Shown one piece after another: positions 5,214-11,703 of a stretch of 17,869 bases of DNA; within the stretch, counting starts at the first letter, position 1, and each line of letters begins with the position of its first letter. A model generated the notes under the pieces. It saw only the letters and a list, made by a program, of their open reading frames with translations. It ran no database searches and had not been told where the DNA came from. Origin of the DNA: Clostridiales bacterium UBA3705 (lineage in GTDB: Bacteria > Bacillota_A > Clostridia > Oscillospirales > Oscillospiraceae); contig DFIE01000184.1 of assembly GCA_002372735.1 (NCBI GenBank), forward strand, positions 1-17,869, written 5' to 3'. Made by a program: the position numbers and the translations under genes.

Positions 5214-7604
5214 ATGAAGCGAGCCACACAGCTGATGCGTCTGGTATCGGCGCTGCTGGTCGTGATTCTGCTGCTGACAGGCGTGGTCTACGCCCAGCCC
5301 CTGGCAGAGGACCCCGCAGCCGAGACAACAGCCCCCGAACCCCAGGTCACGGAGACCGAGCCTGTGGAGCCCGAGCCCGTGGAAACCGAGCCCGCGGAGA
5401 CCGAGCCCGTGGAGACCGAACCCGTGGAGACCGAACCCGTCGAGACCGAGCCCGTGGAGACCGAGCCCGTGCAGACCGAGCCCGTGCAGACCGAGCCCGC
5501 GCCCAAGCCCGCCCGGGAGATGACCGACGAGGAGCTGATTGCGGCCTACGACGTGCCCAACAACTGGGCCCGGCCGGCCCTGCTGTTTGCCCTGCGGACC
5601 GGTCTGCTGAACGGCAAGGGCAACGCCGGGCTCTGCCCCGGGGACTACACCACCCGGGCCGAGGCCATCACCATGATTATGCGGATGCTGGACACCCAGA
5701 CCACCGCGGACATCAGCGCCTACACCGACGTGCCGGAGGGGGTCTGGTTCCACGACCCCATTGCCCGGGCCGCCGCCCTAAAAATCGTCAACGGCACCAG
5801 CAGCTCCACCATGAGCCCCACAGCCCGGCTGACCAGAGAGCAGGCCTTTGTGCTTATGGCCCGTATCTTTGGCGTGAACACCAACACCCGGGCCGGCATT
5901 TTGGGCTTCACCGACTGGCTGCAAATCAGCGACTACGCGGTGCCCTCCATCTCCGCCCTGGCCCAGGGGGACTTTATCCACGGCAGCAACGGCAAGCTGA
6001 ATCCACGCGGCTACATCACCCGGCAGGAGCTGGCCCAGGTGTTCTATAACTTTGCCCAGGACATTGACGGCACCATCCCCGCCCAGGTCGACGGCGACTT
6101 TGCCCTTCACGCCGACGAGATCCCCGCCGGCACCACGGTGCAGGGCAACCTGCTGCTCTCCAACGAGGCAGGACAGATCAAGCTGGACCATATCACTGTG
6201 ACAGGCCGGCTGGTGATCCAGGGCTACGGCCCGGTGGAGCTGGACTTTGACGGCTGCAGCATCGGCACCCTGGTGCTGCTGCGGCCCGCCATGCTGAAGA
6301 ATCTGGCCGGCGTAAAGACCGTGGAGAACAGTGAGAGCCTGGAGATTGCATCCGGCAGCGTGCCCCGGATTGCCGCCTGGTCCGGCCCCGTCACCTTGCA
6401 AAAGGGTGTCACGGCCGATGAGGTTGCCCTTTACGCCCAGGGCTGTGAGCTGATCGTCCACGGTGAGGTGTCCAACCTGATTCAAAACGCTGCCGACACC
6501 AAGACCTCCGGTTCCGGATGGGTCAATGTGATCCACCAGCGGGCCCCCGGCGGCACCAACACCTGCCCGGGCTGGACCACCTACAACGAGATTGACTACG
6601 GCATCACCTATCTGAACGGCAAGCAGACCGACAGCGGCAAGCTGAAGGTCACCGCTCCCACCATCACCGCCTCCTTCCAGTTCAGCAATATCCCTGTGGA
6701 CCGGGATGTGGAGCTGTACTGGTATATGAACGGCAACATCATTGAGGCACAGCCCAAGTTCCATCTCACCGAGGGCGCTTCCACCACCCACTATGTGGAT
6801 CTGTCCGCTTATGCAAAAGAGGGCAACAAGATCTCTCTGGCGGTGCGGGTCCGGTGGGAGGATCAGGTCAAGACCTTCTTCCTGGACTACGAATTCCTGC
6901 CCGACTACTACGCCCAGGCCCTGAACGTCCGCACCCAGAACGTCATGGGCGTCATCAACAAAACCACCAATCTCTACGCCAACAGCGGGCTCACCGGCTA
7001 CCGCCGGACGCTGAACAAGGGCGACTTGGTCTATTATATCACCTATATCCGGCGGGATCAGGGCGTGAGCGTGGACTACGTCCGCACCAAGGACGGCGTC
7101 ACCGGCTGGATCAGAGAGGCCGACATGACCCCGGTGAGCGAGGGCTACATGAAGTTCTACGTCACCTGGGACTACTCCACCCCGGTGAAAGAGGCCTACG
7201 TGAACCAGGTGAAAAAGCTGGGCTCCTCCAGCCGGTATCTGATCTGGATCAGCCTGTGGACCCAGCGGGTGAACATCTTCACCGGGTCCAAGGGCAACTG
7301 GACCCTGTACCGCACCTACCAGTGTGCCTCCGGCGCCAACAACCGCCCCACCAAGGTGCAGGACACCAGGATCCTGTACAAGGCCTCCCGGTGGGAGTAC
7401 GACGGCTTCTACGTCAGCCATGTGTCAGACTTTGACAACGACGGCCGGGCCTTCCACTCCATGCTGAAGGCCTATGACGGCAACTATTTTGTGGACGCCA
7501 CCATGGGCCGGCCGGTTTCCCACGGCTGTATCCGTATGCCGGACGCGGGCTGCCAGTTCATCTACTACAACTGCCCTGTGGGCACCACCGTCATTGTCTA
7601 CTAA
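5214..7604 (+). CDS. Secreted SLH-domain protein with C-terminal L,D-transpeptidase
   Basis: A 796-residue exported wall protein. Residues 1-28 form a signal peptide (basic MKR, hydrophobic core, VYA then QPL). A proline/glutamate linker of ETEPV repeats follows (51-95). Three SLH units lie at about 116-161, 170-221 and 232-282, each with the TRxE/Q-A or TRQELA end typical of SLH, and should bind secondary wall polymer. Residues 290-570 are unassigned and beta-rich; 575-640 looks SH3-like (NLYANSGLTGYRRTLNKGD). From about 645 to the end is a YkuD L,D-transpeptidase: His748, then VSHGCIRM (768-775) with catalytic Cys772. Such enzymes make 3-3 crosslinks in peptidoglycan or attach proteins to it. 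The chosen ATG at 5214 follows AAGGAG and starts the signal peptide; the frame extends to 5121 but through the promoter. Domain calls are firm at both ends, weak in the middle. Confidence 0.92.
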   Translation: MKRATQLMRLVSALLVVILLLTGVVYAQPLAEDPAAETTAPEPQVTETEPVEPEPVETEPAETEPVETEPVETEPVETEPVETEPVQTEPVQTEPAPKPAREMTDEELIAAYDVPNNWARPALLFALRTGLLNGKGNAGLCPGDYTTRAEAITMIMRMLDTQTTADISAYTDVPEGVWFHDPIARAAALKIVNGTSSSTMSPTARLTREQAFVLMARIFGVNTNTRAGILGFTDWLQISDYAVPSISALAQGDFIHGSNGKLNPRGYITRQELAQVFYNFAQDIDGTIPAQVDGDFALHADEIPAGTTVQGNLLLSNEAGQIKLDHITVTGRLVIQGYGPVELDFDGCSIGTLVLLRPAMLKNLAGVKTVENSESLEIASGSVPRIAAWSGPVTLQKGVTADEVALYAQGCELIVHGEVSNLIQNAADTKTSGSGWVNVIHQRAPGGTNTCPGWTTYNEIDYGITYLNGKQTDSGKLKVTAPTITASFQFSNIPVDRDVELYWYMNGNIIEAQPKFHLTEGASTTHYVDLSAYAKEGNKISLAVRVRWEDQVKTFFLDYEFLPDYYAQALNVRTQNVMGVINKTTNLYANSGLTGYRRTLNKGDLVYYITYIRRDQGVSVDYVRTKDGVTGWIREADMTPVSEGYMKFYVTWDYSTPVKEAYVNQVKKLGSSSRYLIWISLWTQRVNIFTGSKGNWTLYRTYQCASGANNRPTKVQDTRILYKASRWEYDGFYVSHVSDFDNDGRAFHSMLKAYDGNYFVDATMGRPVSHGCIRMPDAGCQFIYYNCPVGTTVIVY
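5364..5498 (+). repeat. 15-bp tandem repeat encoding (V/A)(E/Q)TEP units
   Basis: Nine in-frame 15-bp units encode VEPEP, VETEP, AETEP, four VETEP and two VQTEP, at residues 51-95 of the wall protein. Units differ mainly at silent third positions (gag/gaa, gtg/gtc) and by V/A and E/Q swaps. The result is a stiff acidic Pro-rich spacer between the signal peptide and the SLH units. Slippage could change the copy number without a frameshift. Confidence 0.93.
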
Positions 7605-7616
7605 ATCAAACGCTTC

Positions 7617-7647
7617 GGGGGGGACGGGACGTCCCCCCCTGTTTATT
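7617..7647 (+). terminator. Terminator-like hairpin between the wall protein gene and apbE
   Basis: Seven G then ACG (7617-7626) pair with CGT then seven C (7630-7639) over a GGA loop, a 10-bp GC-rich stem followed by TGTTTATT. It lies 12 nt after the wall protein stop and ends 14 nt before the apbE ATG. No promoter fits between it and apbE, so it may be a leaky terminator that lowers apbE expression. Confidence 0.75.
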
Positions 7648-7661
7648 CACAGGAGGAAGCT

Positions 7662-8648
7662 ATGAAACGATGCATTGCCCTGCTGCTGGCCCTGTGCCTG
7701 GGTCTGTGCGCCTGCGCCGCCCCGGCCCCGGTGGACACGGTGCTCTTTGCCATGGACACTGAGATGAGTCTGCGGGTCTATGGCGACCGGGACGGCCGGG
7801 TTTCCCAGCAGCTGCAGCAGCAGCTGCTGGAGCTGGACGCAGAGCTCTCTGCCACGGCAGGCAGCGGCGCCCTGTACCGGCTGAACACCCAGCTGGAGAG
7901 TGACGACCCCCACCTGCTGGCCCTGTGCCAGGCTGCCAAGGCCCTGTACGACCGCACCGGCGGGGCCGTGGACCCCACCGTCTGCCCGGCGGTACGGCTG
8001 TGGGGCTTTACCGGGGAGAGCTACCGGGTGCCGACCCAGGATGAGCTGGACCAGGTGCTGGGCCAGATCGGTCTGGACCGGGTCACCCTGGACGCAGACC
8101 GGATCACCCTGGCCCCGGACACCCAGCTGGACTTCGGCGCCCTGGCCAAGGGCTACGCCGCAGACCTGTGCCGGGCCATTCTGGAGGAGCAGGGCTGCGC
8201 CGCCATCCTCTCCCTGGGCGGCAACATCCAGACCGTGGGAACCAAACCGGACCGGAGCCCCTGGACCATCGGCATTGCCGACCCGCAAAGCCCGGAGCGC
8301 TACCAGGTCACCCTGAGCCTGGAGGGCAGCCGGGCGGTGGTCACCTCGGGAGACTACCAGCGGTATTTTGAGTACGAGGGTGTGCGGTATTGCCACATTC
8401 TGGACCCCAAAACCGCCAGCCCGGTACAGGGGGATCTGCGCTCGGTCACCGTGGTGTGCGATTCCGGCGTGGAGGCCGACGGCCTGGCCACCGCCCTGTT
8501 TGTGCTGGGGCTGGAGGACGCCCTGGCCCTGTGGCGGCAGGCAGAGGACTTTGAAGCGGTGTTCATTGACCGGGAGGGCAACGTCACCGTGACCCAGGGC
8601 CTGGCCCAGGCGGTTTCCAACTGCAGCTTTACGGTGGCGGCACGATGA
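7662..8648 (+). CDS. apbE: FAD:protein FMN transferase, lipoprotein
   Basis: ApbE moves FMN from FAD onto Thr of exported flavoproteins such as RnfG/RnfD or NqrB/C subunits. The N-terminus is a lipoprotein signal: MKR, a Leu-rich core and LCAC, giving lipidated Cys18, so the enzyme should sit on the outer face of the membrane. Family blocks seen: FAMDTEMSLRVYG (29-41), GGAVDPTVCP (100-109), DFGALAKGYAAD (157-168), LGGNIQTVG (185-193), VTSGDYQRYFEYEG (227-240), HILDPKTASP (245-254) and EADGLATALF (271-280). The 328-residue length is normal. AGGAGG at 7651 precedes the ATG. Its stop overlaps the start of the NusG domain II gene (ATGA), so they are coupled. The protein it flavinylates is not in this window. 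Confidence 0.95.
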   Translation: MKRCIALLLALCLGLCACAAPAPVDTVLFAMDTEMSLRVYGDRDGRVSQQLQQQLLELDAELSATAGSGALYRLNTQLESDDPHLLALCQAAKALYDRTGGAVDPTVCPAVRLWGFTGESYRVPTQDELDQVLGQIGLDRVTLDADRITLAPDTQLDFGALAKGYAADLCRAILEEQGCAAILSLGGNIQTVGTKPDRSPWTIGIADPQSPERYQVTLSLEGSRAVVTSGDYQRYFEYEGVRYCHILDPKTASPVQGDLRSVTVVCDSGVEADGLATALFVLGLEDALALWRQAEDFEAVFIDREGNVTVTQGLAQAVSNCSFTVAAR

Positions 8649-9001
8649 AGACCAAAACCTGGATCCTGATTTTGGGCGGGGTGTTTTTGGTGCTGTGCCT
8701 GGCGGTGCTGGCCCAGCATCTGCTCTCCACCCCGGCAAAGAGCGCCCGGGTCCTCTCCGACGGCCAGCTGGTGGCCGTGCTGGACCTGGACACCGACCAG
8801 ACCCTGCGGGTGGAGTACGCCGGGGGCTACAACGAGATCACCGTGGCCGGGGGCAGGGTGTCTGTCACCGGGGCCAGCTGCCCGGATCAGGACTGCGTCC
8901 GCTGCGGGGCGAAAAACGCCGGGGCCCCCATCGTGTGCCTGCCCAACCGGCTGACCATCCAGTTTGCCGACACCCAGGGCCTGGACGGCATTACAAGATA
9001 G
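8645..9001 (+). CDS. NusG domain II-containing membrane-anchored protein
   Basis: A 118-residue protein with one N-terminal membrane helix (about 5-25) and an outer domain of the NusG domain II family (PF07009-type), shown by GASCPDQDCVRCG (76-88) and PIVCLPNRL (95-103). It is not the transcription factor NusG, only a shared beta-sandwich fold. In Firmicutes these proteins usually sit beside apbE and redox or isoprenoid-related membrane genes, and seem to help extracytosolic flavinylation; the role is not settled. Its ATG overlaps the apbE stop by 4 nt, which suggests translational coupling. The thioesterase gene follows after 14 nt. Four cysteines (C79, C84, C87, C98) could bind a metal or form disulfides. 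Confidence 0.9.
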   Translation: MKTKTWILILGGVFLVLCLAVLAQHLLSTPAKSARVLSDGQLVAVLDLDTDQTLRVEYAGGYNEITVAGGRVSVTGASCPDQDCVRCGAKNAGAPIVCLPNRLTIQFADTQGLDGITR

Positions 9002-9015
9002 AAAGGAACAATCAC

Positions 9016-9735
9016 ATGGAAGCGAGTTATGAGATGCGGCACACCGTGCTGCCCAGCCTGTGTGACTGGGAGGCCCGGCTGTCTGTGGACGGCACCTTTG
9101 GCCTGTGCATGGACATTGCCACCGCCCACGCCCAGCTTCTGGGGGTGGGCGCGGCGGAGATGCAGCAGCGGGGCCTGTTCTGGCTGACGGTGAAGACCCG
9201 GATGGAGTTCTTCCGCCGGCCGGTCATGATGGAGGAGGTCCGCCTGGTCACCAGGCCCATCCGCCCGGAGCGGGTGCGGGCCCTGCGGGACTACGCCCTG
9301 TATGCCGGCCGGGAGCTGCTGGCCCGGGGCAAGACCGAGTGGGCCGTGATGAATACCCAAACCGGCCGCCTGGCCCCCATGCAGGGGATCTTCTCCCCGG
9401 AGCTGGAGCTGGCCCCCCAGAGCCAGGACCCCACCCCCTTTGACCGGCTGGACCCGGATTTCTCCCAGGCGGAGACCGTGGGCAGCTACCGGGTCTGCTC
9501 CACCGACATCGATCTGGGCGGCCACATGAACAACGTGGCCTACCTGCGGGCCATGCTGGGTCTGCTGTCCACTGCCCGGCGCAAGGACCTGCCCCAGGAC
9601 CGGGTGGAGCTGATCTTCCGGGTCCCCTGCTTTGAGGGGGAGGTGCTCACCCTCCTCCACCGCACGGGCCAGGTTCACGATTTTGCCCTGGTCAAGGCCG
9701 ACGGCACCCCCGCCGTGCTGGCCAGATTTGCCTAA
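9016..9735 (+). CDS. Acyl-ACP thioesterase (double hotdog fold)
   Basis: Hydrolyses acyl-ACP to free fatty acid in the cytoplasm. The 239 residues form two hotdog halves: an N-terminal one starting MEASYEMRHTVLP with FWLTVKTRMEFFRRP (55-69), and a C-terminal one with STDIDLGGHMNNVAYLR (162-178). That second block holds the Asp, His170 and Asn172/173 pattern of the plant FatA/FatB-like and bacterial family (PF01643-type). An upstream open frame reaches back to 8695 but crosses the NusG domain II gene; GAAAGGAAC ahead of the ATG at 9016 and the family start decide it. It follows the preceding gene by 14 nt, so it is the last gene of the apbE unit. Why a thioesterase travels with apbE is not evident. 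Acyl-CoA as substrate is possible. Confidence 0.87.
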   Translation: MEASYEMRHTVLPSLCDWEARLSVDGTFGLCMDIATAHAQLLGVGAAEMQQRGLFWLTVKTRMEFFRRPVMMEEVRLVTRPIRPERVRALRDYALYAGRELLARGKTEWAVMNTQTGRLAPMQGIFSPELELAPQSQDPTPFDRLDPDFSQAETVGSYRVCSTDIDLGGHMNNVAYLRAMLGLLSTARRKDLPQDRVELIFRVPCFEGEVLTLLHRTGQVHDFALVKADGTPAVLARFA

Positions 9736-9771
9736 CCCCGAGACGCGCTGCACGCGCCGGCCCAGCGGCGC

Positions 9772-9820
9772 AAAAAACCCGGGGCACCCTCTGTGTTGGA
9801 AGGGTGCCCCGGGTTTTTTT
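9772..9820. terminator. Strong bidirectional terminator
   Basis: AAAAAACCCGGGGCACCCT (9772-9790) pairs with 9801-9819 around a 10-nt loop, with seven T at 9814-9820 on the plus side and six A at 9772-9777 acting as T-tract for the minus strand. It lies 36 nt after the thioesterase stop and 6 nt after the nucleoside phosphorylase stop, and ends both convergent units. Confidence 0.95.
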
Positions 9821-9826
9821 CTGTGT

Positions 9827-10639
9827 TTATTTGGCCAGGAGCCTGCACAGCAGCTCCGCCAGGCGGGCGGCGCTGCGGTTGGCAATCTCCAGCACTGCCT
9901 CGTGGCTGTGCTTCTCTGGGGCGATGCCGGTGGCCATGTTGGTGATGCAGGCCACGCCCAACACCTCCATGCCCAGGTAGTTGGCCACCACCACCTCCGG
10001 CACGGTGGACATGCCCACGGCGTCCGCCCCCAGCACGGCCAGGGCGCGGATCTCCGCTGCGGTCTCAAAGCAGGGGCCGGTGAAGAAGGCGTACACCCCC
10101 CGGCGGCATTCCAGCCCCAGCTCGCCGGCGGTCTGCTCCGCCAGGGCCAGGAGCCGGCGGGAATAGGCCTCGGTCATGTCCGGGAAGCGGGGGCCCAGCC
10201 GGTCGTCGTTCTCCCCGATCAGGGGGTTCAGGCCGGTGAGATTGAGATGGTCGGTGATCAGCATCAGATCCCCGGGGACAAAGTCCCGGTTGATGCCGCC
10301 GCAGGCGTTGGTCACAATCAGCCGTTCCACCCCCAGCGCCCGCAGGACGTAGATGGGAAAGGTGACGGCCTGCATCCCCAGGCCCTCATAGTAGTGGAAC
10401 CGACCCTGCATGGCCGCCACGGTCTGCCCGCCGATCCGGCCCAGAATCAGCCGGCCGGCGTGGCCCTTGAGCTGGGTTTTGGGGAAGCCGGGGATGTCCG
10501 CGTAGGCAAAGACCTCCTTGTCCTCCATGGCGTCCACCACAGAGCCCAGGCCGCTGCCCAGGATCACCGCGGCGGTGGGCCGCTTTTGGGTCCGGCTTTG
10601 CAGCCAGGAAGCAGCCTGTTGTACCTCGTCATAGCCCAT
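9827..10639 (-). CDS. punA: Purine nucleoside phosphorylase, trimeric class
   Basis: Splits inosine, guanosine or their deoxy forms with phosphate to free base and (deoxy)ribose 1-phosphate. The 270-residue length and motifs fit the trimeric class rather than hexameric DeoD: VILGSGLG (25-32, phosphate loop), GHAGRLILG (59-67), MQGRFHYYEG (77-86), NACGGINRDF (111-120), GPCFETAAEIRAL (188-200) with the base-binding Glu192, GADAVGMSTVPEVV (204-217) and ITNMATG (232-238) with Asn234. GGAGGGGAGA stands before the ATG at 10639, 20 nt after the galM stop. Last gene of the moxR operon, closed by the terminator at 9772-9820. Its products feed Hpt and Xpt encoded elsewhere in the window. Confidence 0.95.
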   Translation of the reverse strand: MGYDEVQQAASWLQSRTQKRPTAAVILGSGLGSVVDAMEDKEVFAYADIPGFPKTQLKGHAGRLILGRIGGQTVAAMQGRFHYYEGLGMQAVTFPIYVLRALGVERLIVTNACGGINRDFVPGDLMLITDHLNLTGLNPLIGENDDRLGPRFPDMTEAYSRRLLALAEQTAGELGLECRRGVYAFFTGPCFETAAEIRALAVLGADAVGMSTVPEVVVANYLGMEVLGVACITNMATGIAPEKHSHEAVLEIANRSAARLAELLCRLLAK

Positions 10640-10659
10640 GATCGCTGTCTCCCCTCCGA

Positions 10660-11691
10660 TTATTCCGCGGCAAAGCGGTAGGAAGTGGTGCGGCGGTAGG
10701 TCTCTCCCGCCCGGAGCAGGGCGCTGGGGAAGTCCGGGTGGTTGGGGGCATCTGGATAGGTCTGGGTCTCCAGGCAGAAGCCGTGGCGCCGGCCGTACAC
10801 CGCCCCGTCCTTGCCCGCAAGGCCCTGGGGCACATAGTTGCCGGAGTAGAACTGCACCCCGGGCTGGTCGGTGAGACAGGTCAGAGTGATGCCGGTGCGG
10901 GGGCTGCCTGCCCGGGCAATGGGACGCAGGGTGCCTGCCCCGTCGGCGGCCCAGTTGTGGTCATAGCCGCCGGCCTGGCGCAGCTGCAGGTCGTCCTCGT
11001 CGATCCGCTGGCCGATGGGCAGGGGCCGGCGCAGATCCATGGGGGTGCCCTCCACGGGGCGGAGCTCACCGGTGGGGATGGAGTGGGCGTCGGTGGGGGT
11101 GAAGTGATCCGCCGCCAGGCAGATCCACTGGTCCGTCACCGGGCCGGCATCGTGGCCGGAGAGATTGAAATAGCTGTGGTTGGTGAGATTCACCACAGTG
11201 TCCCGGGCGGAGCGGGCCTCATACCGGAGCTCCAGCCCCGCCGGGGTGAGCAGATATGTGATCTCCGCGTGGATGGGGCCGGGGAAGCCGCTGTCGCCGT
11301 CGGGCCAGTCGATGGCCAGGCGAAGGGTGTCCTCCGTCTGCGCCACCGGGGTGAAGAGGCGGCGATCAAAGCCCAGCGGGCCGCTGTGGAGACTGTTGGC
11401 CCCCTCGTTGGCGGGCAGGGTCACAAGCCCCCCGCCCAGGGGGAAGCTGGCGCCGCCGATCCGGTTGGCAAAGGGGCCGATCATGGCGCCGAAATAGCAG
11501 GTGTGGTCCAGGTACTGCTGCAGGGTGTCAAAGCCCAGCACCACGTCCACCGGCCGGCCCTGCCGGTCGGGCACCCGCAGGCTGCGGATGATGCCGCCGA
11601 AATCCAGGATCTCACAGGTCAGATTGCCGGCGGTGAGGGTGTATTGGGTGACGGGCCTGCCCTCCAGGGTTGCAAAAAGAGTACGGTTCAT
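10660..11691 (-). CDS. galM: Aldose 1-epimerase (mutarotase)
   Basis: Interconverts alpha and beta anomers of glucose or galactose in the cytoplasm. The 343 residues match the usual 340-350. Catalytic residues are visible: NEGANSLHSG (95-104) with His102, LTNHSYFNLSGH (169-180) with the acid His172, a substrate Asp in GGYDHNW (241-247), and the base Glu308 in HGFCLETQTYPDAPNHPDF (303-321). The ATG at 11691 has AAAAGGAGG upstream, partly next to the stop of the transglutaminase gene 12 nt away. It lies between a membrane transglutaminase and a nucleoside phosphorylase; no galactose genes are near, so the grouping looks like operon convenience rather than a pathway. Confidence 0.95.
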   Translation of the reverse strand: MNRTLFATLEGRPVTQYTLTAGNLTCEILDFGGIIRSLRVPDRQGRPVDVVLGFDTLQQYLDHTCYFGAMIGPFANRIGGASFPLGGGLVTLPANEGANSLHSGPLGFDRRLFTPVAQTEDTLRLAIDWPDGDSGFPGPIHAEITYLLTPAGLELRYEARSARDTVVNLTNHSYFNLSGHDAGPVTDQWICLAADHFTPTDAHSIPTGELRPVEGTPMDLRRPLPIGQRIDEDDLQLRQAGGYDHNWAADGAGTLRPIARAGSPRTGITLTCLTDQPGVQFYSGNYVPQGLAGKDGAVYGRRHGFCLETQTYPDAPNHPDFPSALLRAGETYRRTTSYRFAAE

Positions 11692-11703
11692 AGCTGCCTC
11701 CTT

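Noticed and set aside
5364..5498. Short tandem repeats as a possible CRISPR or non-coding array
   Set aside because: Units are 15 bp with no spacers, in frame, and code for an ETEPV linker in a secreted protein.
5778..7421. A 547-codon minus-strand open frame within the wall protein gene
   Set aside because: Antisense shadow of clear SLH and YkuD coding sequence, with a low-complexity product and no start signals.
8695..9015. Upstream extension of the thioesterase frame through the NusG domain II gene
   Set aside because: The region codes in another frame for a recognisable membrane protein; the hotdog domain begins at the ATG at 9016, which has its own ribosome binding site.
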